Below, piece after piece: positions 47,454-57,400 of a DNA stretch of 64,000 nt; position 1 is the first letter of the stretch, and each line of letters starts with the position of its first letter. Location: contig NZ_JAAIYP010000038.1 in NCBI RefSeq assembly GCF_011022235.1, forward strand, positions 186,001 to 250,000. The letters run 5' to 3'. Under the pieces are notes generated by a model. That model did no database searches, was not told the DNA's origin, and worked only from the letters and a program-made list of their open reading frames with translations. Position numbers and translations under genes: made by a program. The DNA is from Magnetospirillum aberrantis SpK (GTDB lineage Bacteria > Pseudomonadota > Alphaproteobacteria > Rhodospirillales > Magnetospirillaceae).

Positions 47454-50400
47454 ATGTCGCGTTTCTTCATCGACCGCCCGGTCTTCGCCTGGGTCATCGC
47501 CATCGTCATCATGCTGGCCGGCGGGCTGGCCATCCTCGATCTGCCCATCGAGCAATATCCCCGCATCGCGCCGCCATCGGTCCAGATCACCGCGTCCTAT
47601 CCCGGCGCCTCGGCGCAGACGCTGGAAAACTCGGTCACCCAGGTGATCGAGCAGAAGATGAACGGCATCGACCATCTTCGCTACATGTACTCGACATCGG
47701 ACTCGGCGGGTAACGTCAGCATCACCCTGACCTTCGAGCCCGAGGCCAACCCGGACATCGCCCAGGTGCAGGTGCAGAACAAGCTGCAACTGGCCACGCC
47801 GCTGCTGCCGCAAGAGGTACAGCAGCAAGGCGTGAAGGTCGCCAAGGCCACCAAGAACTTCCTGATGGTGGTGGGCCTGGTGTCGACCGACGAGCGCATG
47901 GCCGGCGCCGATTTGTCCGACTATCTGGTTTCCAGCGTCCAGGACGACATCAGCCGTCTGCCCGGCGTCGGCGAGGTCATGGTGTTCGGCGCCCAGCACG
48001 CCATGCGCATCTGGCTGAACCCGGATAAACTGGTCAGCTACAAGATCACCGCCAGCGACATCAGCTCCGCCATCAAGGCGCAGAACGCCGAAGTGTCGGC
48101 GGGTCAGATCGGCGGCGCCCCCGCCGTGCCGGGCCAGCAGATCAACGCCACCATCATCGCCCAAAGCCGTCTGGAAACGCCCGAGCAGTTCGGCAACATC
48201 CTGCTCAAGGTCAATACGGACGGATCACAGGTGCGCCTGAAGGACGTGGCCCGCATCGAGATCGGCTCGGAAAGCTATGAGAACGTGGCCCGCTACAACG
48301 GCAAGCCCGCCGCCGGCCTTGCCGTCAAGCTGGCCACCGGCGCCAACGCGCTGGACACGGCGGAACTGGTGCGCAAGCGCTTCGCCGAACTGAAGCCGTT
48401 CTTCCCGCAGGGTGTCGATGTGGTCTATCCCTACGACACCACCCCCTTCGTGAAAATCTCGATCGAGGAAGTGGTCAAGACCCTGGTGGAAGCCATCGTC
48501 TTGGTCTTCCTGGTCATGTACCTGTTCCTCCAGAATTTCCGCGCCACCCTTATTCCCACCATCGCCGTGCCGGTGGTGCTGTTGGGCACGTTCGGCATCC
48601 TGGCGGCATGCGGTTTCACCATCAACACGCTGACCATGTTCGCCATGGTTCTGGCCATCGGCCTGTTGGTGGACGACGCCATCGTGGTCGTCGAGAACGT
48701 CGAACGCGTCATGAGCGACGAAGGGTTGCCCCCGCGCGAGGCGACGCGCAAATCCATGGGCCAGATCACCGGAGCCCTGGTGGGCATCGCCCTGGTGCTG
48801 TCGGCGGTGTTCGTGCCCATGGCCTTCTTCGGCGGCTCGACCGGTGCCATTTATCGCCAGTTCTCGCTGACCCTGGTTTCGGCCATGGCCCTGTCGGTGC
48901 TGGTCGCCCTGGTGCTCACCCCCGCCTTGTGCGCCACCATGCTCAAGCATGTGGAGCGCGGACACGCCTGGGAGACCAAGGGGTTCTTCGGCTGGTTCAA
49001 CCGCCTTTTCGACCGCAGCCGCAATGCCTACGGCAAGGGCGTACAGGGTGTATTGAGGCGGTCGGGCCGGTTCCTGTTGGTCTATGCCGTGCTGCTGGTG
49101 GGCCTGGGCTTCCTGTTTACCCGCATGCCCAGTTCGTTCCTGCCCGACGAGGACCAGGGGATCATGTTCGTCCAGGTGTCCACTCCGGCCAGCGCCACCC
49201 AGGAACGCACCATCGAGGCCCTGAAGAAAGCCGAGGACTATTTCCTCAACGTCGAAAAGGACAACGTGGCGGGCCTGTTCACCGTGGCCGGCTTCAACTT
49301 CTCGGGCCGCGGCCAGAATTCGGGCATGGCCTTCGTGCAGATGAAGGACTGGAGCGTGCGCAAGAACCCGAACCAGAAGGTCGGGGCCATCGCCATGCGC
49401 GCCATGCGCGCCCTGTCCACGGTCAAGGACGCCATGGTGTTCGCCTTCACCCCGCCCGCCGTGGTGGAACTGGGCAACGCCACAGGCTTCGACCTGCATC
49501 TGATGGACCGCGGCAACCTGGGCCATGAGAAACTGATGGCCGCCCGCAACCAGCTTCTGGGCATGGCGGCGCAGAATCCCGCCCTGATGGCGGTGCGTCC
49601 CAACGGCCTGGAAGACACCCCCCAGTTCCGCGTCAACGTCGATCGGGAAAAGGCCAGCGCGCTGGGCCTGTCGCTGTCGGACGTGAACACCACGCTGTCG
49701 GCCGCCTGGGGATCGTCCTACGTCAACGACTTCATGGACAACGGCCGCGTGAAGAAGGTCTACATGCAGGCCGACGCCCCCTTCCGCATGCAGCCCGAGG
49801 ACCTGAACCGCTGGGAGGTCAAGAACCTGTCGGGTCAGACCGTGCCCTTCTCGACCATCATGAGCACCCGCTGGTCCTATGGCTCGCCGCAGCTTGAACG
49901 CTACAACGGCACCCCCTCGCGCGAGATCATGGGCGCCCCGGCTCCCGGCCATTCCTCGGGCGAGGCCATGGCGATCATCGAGGACATCGCATCCAAGCTG
50001 CCGCCGGGCATCGGCCTGTCTTGGACCGGTCTGTCCTACGAAGAACGCCTGGCCGGTTCACAGGCCCCCGCCCTTTACGCCATCTCGGTGCTGGTGGTGT
50101 TCCTGTGCCTCGCCGCCCTCTACGAAAGCTGGTCGATCCCGTTCTCGGTGATGCTGGTGGTTCCCCTGGGCGTCCTGGGCGCGGTGGCGGCGGCCCTGAT
50201 GCGCGGCCTTCCCAACGACGTGTACTTCCAGGTGGGCCTGCTTACCACCATGGGATTGGCGGCGAAGAACGCCATCCTGATCGTGGAATTCGCCAAGGAC
50301 ATCCACGAACGGGAAGGAAAATCCCTGGTGGACGCCGCCATCGAGGCGTCACAGCAGCGCCTGCGGCCGATCATCATGACCTCGCTGGCCTTCATCCTGG

Positions 50401-50591
50401 GCGTGTTGCCGCTGGCCATCGCCAACGGCGCCGGTTCGGGTGCCCAGAACGCCATCGGCGTCGGCGTGATGGGCGGCATGATCAGCGCCACGGTGCTGGC
50501 CATCTTCTTCGTGCCGCTGTTCTTCGTGGTCGTGCTGCACTACTTCGCCCGCAAGTCGGCCCCCCAGCATGCGGAAGTCCCGACAGAATGA
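47454..50591 (+). CDS. RND efflux inner membrane pump (AcrB/MexB family)
   Basis: Proton-driven HAE1 multidrug exporter of 1045 residues. The N-terminus [20 protein letters not shown] is the family start. Helix 4 carries the proton-relay pair in [20 protein letters not shown], and [16 protein letters not shown] in helix 10 holds the matching lysine. The periplasmic docking and porter domains are full length. It likely exports hydrophobic drugs or organic solvents; actual substrates are unknown. It is translated between the adaptor and channel genes. Confidence 0.96.
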   Translation: MSRFFIDRPVFAWVIAIVIMLAGGLAILDLPIEQYPRIAPPSVQITASYPGASAQTLENSVTQVIEQKMNGIDHLRYMYSTSDSAGNVSITLTFEPEANPDIAQVQVQNKLQLATPLLPQEVQQQGVKVAKATKNFLMVVGLVSTDERMAGADLSDYLVSSVQDDISRLPGVGEVMVFGAQHAMRIWLNPDKLVSYKITASDISSAIKAQNAEVSAGQIGGAPAVPGQQINATIIAQSRLETPEQFGNILLKVNTDGSQVRLKDVARIEIGSESYENVARYNGKPAAGLAVKLATGANALDTAELVRKRFAELKPFFPQGVDVVYPYDTTPFVKISIEEVVKTLVEAIVLVFLVMYLFLQNFRATLIPTIAVPVVLLGTFGILAACGFTINTLTMFAMVLAIGLLVDDAIVVVENVERVMSDEGLPPREATRKSMGQITGALVGIALVLSAVFVPMAFFGGSTGAIYRQFSLTLVSAMALSVLVALVLTPALCATMLKHVERGHAWETKGFFGWFNRLFDRSRNAYGKGVQGVLRRSGRFLLVYAVLLVGLGFLFTRMPSSFLPDEDQGIMFVQVSTPASATQERTIEALKKAEDYFLNVEKDNVAGLFTVAGFNFSGRGQNSGMAFVQMKDWSVRKNPNQKVGAIAMRAMRALSTVKDAMVFAFTPPAVVELGNATGFDLHLMDRGNLGHEKLMAARNQLLGMAAQNPALMAVRPNGLEDTPQFRVNVDREKASALGLSLSDVNTTLSAAWGSSYVNDFMDNGRVKKVYMQADAPFRMQPEDLNRWEVKNLSGQTVPFSTIMSTRWSYGSPQLERYNGTPSREIMGAPAPGHSSGEAMAIIEDIASKLPPGIGLSWTGLSYEERLAGSQAPALYAISVLVVFLCLAALYESWSIPFSVMLVVPLGVLGAVAAALMRGLPNDVYFQVGLLTTMGLAAKNAILIVEFAKDIHEREGKSLVDAAIEASQQRLRPIIMTSLAFILGVLPLAIANGAGSGAQNAIGVGVMGGMISATVLAIFFVPLFFVVVLHYFARKSAPQHAEVPTE

Positions 50592-50623
50592 CCCGCCACG
50601 CACTTAGCCCCAAAGAGACGACC

Positions 50624-52039
50624 ATGAAAAAAATCGTGCTGATGACCTGCGCGGCCGCCGTGCTGTCGGGATGCTCGCTGGTTCCCGATTACATGCGCCC
50701 CGACATGCCGGTGCCGCAGGCGTGGCCGCAGGGCCCGGCGGCGGCGGCCACCCCGGCCGCCAAGGACGGACAATCCTTGTGGACCGACACCGCGTGGAAA
50801 GAGTTCTTCACCGACCCCACCTTGCAGCGACTGATCCAGCAATCCCTGGACAACAACCGCGACCTGCGCGTCGCCGCCCTGAACATCGAGGTGGCACGCG
50901 CCACCTATCGCGTCACCCAGGCCGACCTGTTGCCCAACCTCGACGCCAACGGCTCGGGCAGCGTGGCGCGCACCCCGCTCAACGCCAGCCGGACGGTGCC
51001 GGCGACCAAGGTCACCGCCCGTTCCTATGCCGCCAATGTCGGCGTCACCGCTTTCGAACTGGATCTGTTCGGCCGGGTGCGTGCCTTGAACGAACAGGCG
51101 CTCGAGCAGTTCCTCGCCACCGAGGAAGCCCGCAACTCCACCCAGATCTCGCTGGTGGCCGAGGTGGCCAACGCCTACCTGACCTGGCTGGGCGACCGTA
51201 AGCTTCTGGCCCTGACCGAGGAAACCCTGGAAACCCGGTTGAAATCGCTGGAACTGATCGACCAGAGCTTCGCCCGCGGCGTCAGTTCCGAACTGGATCT
51301 GGCCCAGGCCAAGACGGCGGTGGAAACGGCACGGGCCAACCGCGCGCTTTACCTGCGCCAGGTGGACCAGGACCGCAACGCGCTGACCTTGCTGGTGGGC
51401 TCTCCCATCGCCGACGACGCGCTGGCCGGCGAACTCGATTCCATGCGGCTGGTCGAGGACTTGCCAGTCGGCCTGCCGTCCGAGGTATTGCTGCGCCGAC
51501 CCGACATCGCCCAGGCCGAACACAGCCTGAAAGCGGCCAACGCCAACATCGGCGCGGCCCGCGCGGCATTCTTCCCCAGCATCTCGCTGACCGGCGCCGC
51601 CGGTTATTCCAGCCGCAACCTGAGCAACCTGTTCGAAGCGGGATCGGGGGCGTGGTCGTTCGGCCCGTCCGTCAGCCTGCCCATCTTCGACGCCGGCCGC
51701 AACCAGGCCAACCTGGATTCCGCCAAGGCCAGCCGCGACATCGCGGTGGCGCAATATGAAAAGTCGATCCAGACCGCGTTCCGCGAAGTGGCCGACGCCC
51801 TGGCCGCCAAAGGCACGCTGACCGATCAGATGGCGGCGCAAGGCCGGCTGGTCGAGGCGACCCGGACCAGCTATCGCCTGTCCCAGGCCCGCTACGACCA
51901 TGGCATCGACAGCTATCTGAACGTGCTGGATTCGCAACGTTCCCTCTACAGCGCGCAACAGGAACTGGTGTCGGTTCAGGTGGAACGGCTGTCCAATCTG
52001 GTGTCCCTGTACAAGGTCCTGGGCGGCGGTAGGAACTGA
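50624..52039 (+). CDS. RND efflux outer membrane channel (OprM/NodT family)
   Basis: Outer membrane factor of 471 residues. A lipoprotein signal is visible (MKKIVLMTCAAAVLSGCSLV). The two OEP repeats contain YRVTQADLLPNLDANGSGSV and ANIGAARAAFFPSISLTGAA, the typical NodT-family blocks, with DLFGRVRALNEQALEQF between. ATG at 50624 is chosen on the signal peptide, and a longer frame upstream overlaps the pump gene. It completes a tripartite RND system and is followed about 230 bases later by a terminator. Confidence 0.94.
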   Translation: MKKIVLMTCAAAVLSGCSLVPDYMRPDMPVPQAWPQGPAAAATPAAKDGQSLWTDTAWKEFFTDPTLQRLIQQSLDNNRDLRVAALNIEVARATYRVTQADLLPNLDANGSGSVARTPLNASRTVPATKVTARSYAANVGVTAFELDLFGRVRALNEQALEQFLATEEARNSTQISLVAEVANAYLTWLGDRKLLALTEETLETRLKSLELIDQSFARGVSSELDLAQAKTAVETARANRALYLRQVDQDRNALTLLVGSPIADDALAGELDSMRLVEDLPVGLPSEVLLRRPDIAQAEHSLKAANANIGAARAAFFPSISLTGAAGYSSRNLSNLFEAGSGAWSFGPSVSLPIFDAGRNQANLDSAKASRDIAVAQYEKSIQTAFREVADALAAKGTLTDQMAAQGRLVEATRTSYRLSQARYDHGIDSYLNVLDSQRSLYSAQQELVSVQVERLSNLVSLYKVLGGGRN

Positions 52040-52270
52040 CACGTTTTCTTGGTGGGATGGCGTGACCGGTTTCTCCGGCCGCCATCACGCCGTCTCGACA
52101 GGTAACGGACGGTCCAGCCGGGTCAACAGGTCGGACAGCACCCGCCGGGTGTCATGCCACGTCTCGGCCCAAATCGGCGGCCCACAGGCCGCACAGCCGC
52201 TCTGTCTCGGTATAGACACGACCTCCCTCGGCCGCGCCGGGGAAGGGTTGGGGTGGGGGCAGATTTACGA
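52040..52270. other. Non-coding stretch after the RND operon
   Basis: With the terminator and repeat copy after it this makes a 318-base gap. On the minus strand 52086-52140 can be read as a short C-terminus-like peptide (RRVLSDLLTRLDRPLPVETA), possibly a gene remnant, but nothing upstream supports it. No other feature was seen. Confidence 0.35.
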
Positions 52271-52304
52271 AGAAGGCGGGTGCCGCTTGGCGCCCGCCTT
52301 TTTT
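52271..52304 (+). terminator. Intrinsic terminator after the RND operon
   Basis: AAGGCGGGTGCC at 52273-52284 pairs (one G-T wobble) with GGCGCCCGCCTT at 52289-52300, followed on the plus strand by TTTTG. It is the likely end of the efflux operon. Confidence 0.85.
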
Positions 52305-52311
52305 GTTGTGA

Positions 52312-52352
52312 AAGGGAAAAATGCGAAGGGACGCGGCCTCTTCGCGCATCCC
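52312..52352 (-). repeat. GATGCGCGAAGGGAC palindromic repeat, copy A
   Basis: Minus-strand copy of a roughly 42-base element that recurs at 53720-53761 and 54448-54489. This copy reads GGGATGCGCGAAGAGGCCGC and then GTCCCTTCGCATTTTTCCC; its hairpin is imperfect (GCGAAGAGGC against GTCCCTTCGC). It lies 6 bases after the DUF4145 stop. Confidence 0.8.
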
Positions 52353-52357
52353 ATGCC

Positions 52358-52960
52358 CTATTTGGCCGGAGGCTTGCCAGCCGCCGCGAGTTTCGCGTTC
52401 AGCGCTGCCTTTCGGGCCGCCGCTTTCGCAGGGCGGACATAAAAATGGTCAAAGAGCCCATCTAAAATATCCAGGCACCATTCGGCTTCATGCTCTTCGA
52501 CATCAATGATTTGCAGGCCTGTGATGTCGTTAATCGGATGGGCCGAGAAGTTTCCAAAATTGCGGATCGCGTCCACAGTGCCCTTAAGATCGCTGGGGAC
52601 GTCAGGGCGGTCCAGGAAGGTGTCGATTTCCTTGGAAAGGTCGCGTTCCTTAATGCCGTTTTGCCGCAAAACGTTTTGTAGGCAACGCCGTGCTAAGGCG
52701 GCCGACGCCTTTGGGCTGATAGGTAGAACCTCTGCCGCTTCGAGATAGTCTTGTGAAATGGCCGCAGGCACCTCTTGCGCTACCGGTCTATCAACAGCGC
52801 CTCGAGGATAGGCGGTGAAGGTGGCGCCATGTGGTTCCGTGAGCTGAATCGTAATCTTATTGCAGGCTGGGCAATGGGTATAATGATAGCTCCAACTGCC
52901 TGCGAACACGTTCTCCGTCCAGCGATCATGAAATTCAATGTTGCAATGCGGGCATTTCAT
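52358..52960 (-). CDS. DUF4145 domain-containing protein with N-terminal zinc ribbon
   Basis: Protein of 200 residues. The N-terminus MKCPHCNIEFHDRW and later THCPACNK give a four-cysteine zinc-ribbon. The helical C-terminal half (ASAALARRCLQNVLRQNGIK, then IDTFLDRPDVPSDLKGTVDA and NFGNFSAHPIND) matches DUF4145, a domain often linked to restriction or defence-related proteins but of unknown function. ATG at 52960 is chosen because it starts the zinc ribbon; no ribosome binding site is clear. The coding sequence is visibly less GC-rich than the neighbours, hinting at horizontal transfer. Confidence 0.75.
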   Translation of the reverse strand: MKCPHCNIEFHDRWTENVFAGSWSYHYTHCPACNKITIQLTEPHGATFTAYPRGAVDRPVAQEVPAAISQDYLEAAEVLPISPKASAALARRCLQNVLRQNGIKERDLSKEIDTFLDRPDVPSDLKGTVDAIRNFGNFSAHPINDITGLQIIDVEEHEAEWCLDILDGLFDHFYVRPAKAAARKAALNAKLAAAGKPPAK

Positions 52961-53033
52961 CGGGGGCAGCAATCCAGGCGAGAGAGTTGGTGGGATGATA
53001 GCTCTCAATAGAGGACATTCAATAGTATATCCC

Positions 53034-53063
53034 ATTGACATATCCCACGGCGATCTCATATCC
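53034..53063 (+). promoter_or_regulatory. Putative vapBC promoter
   Basis: TTGACA at 53034-53039 and TATCCT at 53058-53063, spaced by 18 bases, precede vapB. Direct repeats of TATCCCA at 53026-53032 and 53041-53046 flank the -35 box and could be the toxin-antitoxin operator. Confidence 0.6.
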
Positions 53064-53093
53064 TGATCCAAAGCGGATAGGAAAGGCGCCGCC

Positions 53094-53315
53094 ATGACCC
53101 GCACCACCCTGTTTCACAGCAACCGATCCCAGGCCGTGCGCCTGCCCAAGGATGTAGCGTTCCCCGACGGGGTGCACGAGGTGGCGATTTTGCGGGACGG
53201 GGCGCGGCGGGTGATCGTTCCGGCCAACGCGGTGTGGGACGATTTCTTCGCGGCGCCGGGGGTGGATTTGGGCGAGCGGGATCAACCGGCCATGCAGGAC
53301 CGCGAGAGCCTGTAG
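53094..53315 (+). CDS. vapB: VapB-type antitoxin
   Basis: Short antitoxin of 73 residues. MTRTTLFHSNRSQAVRLPKD is the swapped-hairpin AbrB-like DNA-binding domain of VapB; the C-terminal half, VDLGERDQPAMQDRESL, would wrap the toxin. It starts 31 bases after the putative -10 box and ends one base before vapC. VapB normally blocks VapC and represses the operon. Confidence 0.9.
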   Translation: MTRTTLFHSNRSQAVRLPKDVAFPDGVHEVAILRDGARRVIVPANAVWDDFFAAPGVDLGERDQPAMQDRESL

Positions 53316-53316
53316 C

Positions 53317-53718
53317 ATGCTGCGCTACATGCTCGACACCAATCTGTGCATCCGGGTGCTGCGCGACCGCCCGCCGGGCTTGCGCGAGCGCTTCAATGCC
53401 GAGGCGGCGGCGCTGTGCATTTCCTCCGTCACCCTGGCTGAGTTGCTGTATGGCGCCGAAAAGTCGATGCGACCGGTGGAAACCCGCCACCGGGTCGAGG
53501 ATTTCGCCGCCCGCCTTGCGGTGCTGGCGTTCGACGATGCCGCCGCCGCCCATTACGGCGATGTCCGTGCCGATCTGGAACGGCGGGGGCAGGTCATCGG
53601 CCCCTACGACCTGATGATCGCCGGGCACGCCCGCAGCAAGGGATTGGTGGTGGTGACCGGCAATTTGGGGGAATTCACCCGTGTCGCCGGTCTGCGCGCC
53701 GAGGATTGGCTGGGCTGA
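53317..53718 (+). CDS. vapC: VapC-type PIN-domain toxin
   Basis: Probable metal-dependent ribonuclease of 133 residues, cleaving RNA (in some relatives initiator tRNA). Acidic residues of the PIN active site are in place: Asp7 in MLDTNLCIRVL, Glu42 in VTLAELLYGAEKS, and Asp98 in GPYDLMIAGHARS; the fourth position is VTGNLGEF. It follows vapB by one base. The pair sits in an accessory patch with a different repeat content from the backbone. Confidence 0.92.
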   Translation: MLRYMLDTNLCIRVLRDRPPGLRERFNAEAAALCISSVTLAELLYGAEKSMRPVETRHRVEDFAARLAVLAFDDAAAAHYGDVRADLERRGQVIGPYDLMIAGHARSKGLVVVTGNLGEFTRVAGLRAEDWLG

Positions 53719-53719
53719 T

Positions 53720-53761
53720 GGGATGCGCGAAGGGACTGCGTCCCTTCGCACCTTTTCCCTT
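53720..53761 (+). repeat. GATGCGCGAAGGGAC palindromic repeat, copy B
   Basis: GGGATGCGCGAAGGGACTGC then GTCCCTTCGCACCTTTTCCC. The 10-bp stem GCGAAGGGAC/GTCCCTTCGC is perfect. It begins one base after the vapC stop and could act as a 3' hairpin. Confidence 0.85.
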
Positions 53762-53768
53762 TGCTTCT

Positions 53769-54311
53769 TCAATCCCCCGGCCGCCGGTCGTCGGTGCCGA
53801 TATAAGTTACAGGCGGCGTGTGCTTGCGCAGGTGTTTGCGGGTTTCCGGCGACAACAGGCGGAACACCGGAGCGGTGACGGTCAGGCCGGTGCCGGTCAG
53901 GGTGAAGGCGGTGGCGACCGGGCGGCCGAACACGTCCAGGATTTCCTGGCCGGGGGTGCCGACCAAGCCCAGGGCTACCGGGCCGACATCGGCCTTGATG
54001 CCGACATGGCTGGCATAGCCGCGCTGGCCCAGCCACTGGTTGGCCTCGGTGCGCAGGGCAATCAGGGCGTTCAGGGCGTGGTCGGTATCCGCTGCGGGAA
54101 AGATTGTCAGGGCGTTGTCGCCCAGGGTCTTGATCTGCCGTCCCCCGGCCTCGGCGACACGGATGCCGGTCAGGGCGAACAGGCCGGACATGATGTCCAT
54201 GACCCCGGCCAGGGTCGAGGCCTCGGCGTGGCGGTGCAGCCAGTGGGTTTCGATGATGGCGACAAGCATGTCGTGCTGCGCGGGCAGGCGCAGGTCGGTC
54301 CAGAAGGACAT
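53769..54311 (-). CDS. Nucleotide cyclase homology domain protein, probably degenerate
   Basis: Protein of 180 residues resembling the class III adenylate/guanylate cyclase catalytic domain: GRQIKTLGDNALTIFPAADT carries the GD turn with a metal-site Asp, and HVGIKADVGPVALGLVGTPG fits the following strand pair. The first metal-binding Asp region, normally a DI.GFT-like motif, appears replaced by VAIIETHWLHRH. Activity is therefore doubtful, and it may be a sensor or pseudoenzyme. ATG follows GGGAG. It stands alone with no partner domain. It is convergent with vapC. Confidence 0.65.
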   Translation of the reverse strand: MSFWTDLRLPAQHDMLVAIIETHWLHRHAEASTLAGVMDIMSGLFALTGIRVAEAGGRQIKTLGDNALTIFPAADTDHALNALIALRTEANQWLGQRGYASHVGIKADVGPVALGLVGTPGQEILDVFGRPVATAFTLTGTGLTVTAPVFRLLSPETRKHLRKHTPPVTYIGTDDRRPGD

Positions 54312-54343
54312 GGATTTTCTCCCGACGAATGGGCGAATGGCAA

Positions 54344-54401
54344 GCGGCCCACGGGTCCGCCAGTGTCGGAGAAAAATCGCCGGCCCACAGGTCCGGCAGT
54401 G
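54344..54401. repeat. Tandem 22-bp direct repeat, 36-base period
   Basis: GCGGCCCACGGGTCCGCCAG at 54344 (22 bases to 54365) recurs as CCGGCCCACAGGTCCGGCAG at 54380 (to 54401), with about 19 of 22 positions equal. It lies just upstream of the cyclase-like gene. Two units only. Confidence 0.7.
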
Positions 54402-54447
54402 GGCGCGATGGTGCGGCAATGCGCAGAAAACGTCAAGAGAGCGGAAC

Positions 54448-54489
54448 GGGATGCGCGAAGGGACCGCGTCCCTTCGCGCTGTTCCCCTT
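54448..54489 (+). repeat. GATGCGCGAAGGGAC palindromic repeat, copy C
   Basis: GGGATGCGCGAAGGGACCGC then GTCCCTTCGCGCTGTTCCCC. The stem GCGAAGGGAC/GTCCCTTCGC is perfect, and GCGC flanks extend it. It lies 6 bases past the metH stop, in the orientation opposite to that gene. Confidence 0.85.
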
Positions 54490-54494
54490 GCCCC

Positions 54495-57400
54495 TTACAC
54501 GCTGAAATACTTGGCCTGCGGGTGCAGGCAGACGATGGCGCTGGTGCTTTGTTCCGGTTCCAACTGGAATTCGTCGGACAGCGTCACGCCGATGCGCTCG
54601 GCGCCCAAGAGCGCCAGCAATTGCTTCTGGTCCTCGATATTGGGGCAGGCCGGGTAGCCGAAGGAATAGCGCGAGCCGCGATAGACCTGTTTCAGCATCT
54701 TCTCGGTTTCCGGCGCGTCCTCGGCGGCGAAGCCCAGTTCGGCGCGGATGCGCTTGTGGGTGTATTCGGCCATGGCCTCGGCCATCTCCACCGACAGGCC
54801 GTGCAGGTACAGGTAATCCTGGTACTTGTTGGCCTCGAACCACTGGGCGGCGATGTCGGTGGCGGCCTTGCCCATGGTCACCACTTGCAGGCCGATGACG
54901 TCGCGTTCGCCGCTGTCCACCGGGCGGTAGAAATCGGCGATGCTGAGGCCGCCGTCCTTGGCCTGACGGGGGAAGGCGAAGCGGGCGACCTCGGTCACGC
55001 CATCCTCGGCGAACAGCACCACGGCGTCGCCGTCAGCGGCCGCCTTCCAATAGCCGTACACCGCCTGGGCCTTGAGGATGTTCTCGGCCTCGCAGCGCTT
55101 GAGCATGTCCAGCGCGATGGGGCGCAGTTCCTTGGCGGCCCAGGCCTTGAACTCGTCGAGCGAGCGACCCTGCTTCTTATAGCCCCAGTGGAACTGGTAC
55201 AGCATGGTGTCGTTCAGATACGGCGCCAGGGTGGACAGCGGCACGTTCTCGATGACCTTGGCCCCCCAGAACGGCGGGGTGGGAATCGGCACGTCCTTGT
55301 GCAACTCGGCGCGGCGCAGGTTGACCTCGTCCCAATCCACCGGCCTGAGCGTGCTGGTGTCCTGGGGCTGGCCGATGCGTTTGGAATTGCCGGAACGCGG
55401 CGCGGCGGCGCGGGCGGCGACATAGGTGTCGAAGCTGCCATCGGCCACCTTGCTCATCAGGTCCAGGCCGTCGAAGGCGTCGCGGGCATAGGCGACGCCG
55501 CCGCCGCCATAGGCGCGCAGGCAGTCTTCCTCGACATATTTGCGGGTCAGCGCGGCGCCGCCCAGCAGCACCGGAACCGACAGACCGGCGGCCTTCATCT
55601 CCTCCAAATTCTCGCGCATGATCACCGTGGACTTGACCAACAGGCCGGACATGCCGACGGCATCGGGCTTGTACTGCTCGACGGCTTTCATGATGTCGCC
55701 GATCGGCTGCTTAATGCCGATGTTGTGCACCTTGTAACCATTGTTGGTCAGGATGATGTCCACCAGATTCTTGCCGATGTCATGGACATCGCCCTTGACG
55801 GTGGCCAGAACGATGGTCGCCTTGGCGCTGCCATCGGCTTTTTCCATGTGCGGTTCCAGGAAGGCAACGGAGGTCTTCATGGTCTCCGCCGATTGCAGCA
55901 CGAAGGGCAATTGCATCTTGCCGGCACCAAACAGTTCGCCCACCACCTTCATGCCTTCCAGCAACAGGTTGTTGATGATGTCCAGCGGCTTCCAGCCGGC
56001 GGCCATGGCCTCGGCCAGATCGTCCTCGAGCCCGGTACGGTCGCCATCGACGATGCGTTGCTTGAGCCGGTCCTCGACGTTGGCCGGCAGTTCCTTCTTC
56101 ATGTCGGCGGCCTTGCGGTCGCCGAACAGGGCGATGAAGGCTTGCAGCGGGTCATAACCTTCGACGCGGCGGTCGAAGATCAGATCCTCGGCCACCTTCA
56201 CTTCCTCGGGCGCCAGGGTGTGCAGCGGCAGGATCTTGGACACATGGACGATGGCGCCGGTCATGCCGCGCTTGACCGCATGGTCGTTGAACACAGAATT
56301 CAACACCTGCCGGGCGGCGGGCTTGAGACCGAACGAGATGTTGGACAGGCCCAGCACGATGCCGCATTCCGGCAATTCCGTGCTGATCCGTTCAATGGCG
56401 TCCAGGGTGGCGACACCTAAGCGGCGGTCGTCCTCGTTACCGGTGCAGATGGTGAAGGTCAGCGGATCGAACAACAGGTCGCCGGCGGGCAGGCCATGCT
56501 TGTTGACCGCGAAATCATACAGGCGCTTGGCGATCTTCAGCTTGGTGTCGGTGTCCTTGGCCATGCCCACTTCGTCGATGGTCAGCGCCACCACGGCGGC
56601 GCCGAACTTCTTGGCCAGCTTGAGGCGCGCCTCGGCCTCGTGCTCGCCGTTCTCGAAGTTGATGGAATTGATGATGGCCTTGCCGCCGTACAGCTTCAGC
56701 GCCGCCTCGATCACCGGCAATTCGGTGGAATCGATCACCAGCGGCGTGGTGACCGAGCCGCGCAGCCGGGTCACCACCTCGGTCATGTCGCGCACTTCGT
56801 TGCGACCGACGAAGGCGGTGCAGACGTCGAGCGTGTGGCTGCCTTCCTTGACCTGTTCGCGGGCCATGGCGACGATGCCGTCCCAATTCTCGGCGTCCTG
56901 AAGATCGCGGAACTTCTTGGAGCCGTTGGCGTTGCAGCGTTCGCCGATGGCCAGGAAGGCGTTTTCCTGGCGCAACGAAACCTGGGAATAGAGCGAGGCG
57001 ACGGCCGGCACCCAATGCACGCTGCGCTTGACCGGAACCGGGCGATAGCCGTTGCCGACCCGCACCAGCATCTGGTTGGTGGCGGCGATGTGATCGGGGG
57101 TGGTGCCGCAGCAGCCGCCGATCAGGTTGACGCCCATGCCGATGAAACGCTCGTGCCAGGTGGCCAGTTCGTCAGGCAGCAGCGGATAGCGGGTCTGACC
57201 ATCCACCAGTTCCGGCAGGCCGGCATTGGGCTGGATCGACACGAAGCCGTCCCAGTTCTCGGTCAGCCACTTGACGTGTTCCAGCATCTCGCGCGGACCG
57301 GCGGCGCAGTTCATGCCCAGCGACGGCACGTCCAGGGCGCGCACCACCGTGGCGGCGGCGGCGATATCGGCGCCCACCAGCATGGTGCCGGTGGTTTCCA

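Noticed and set aside
52086-52349. Minus-strand frames after the RND operon, including a MarR-like tail
   Set aside because: The frames are short, cross the terminator and the repeat, and have no start or upstream domain. A gene remnant is possible but not supportable.
54344-54401. CRISPR-like reading of the 22-bp tandem repeat
   Set aside because: Only two units with a 14-base interval and no cas genes.
52358-54500. Prophage or transposon in the accessory patch
   Set aside because: No integrase, transposase, terminal inverted repeats or target duplication could be found.
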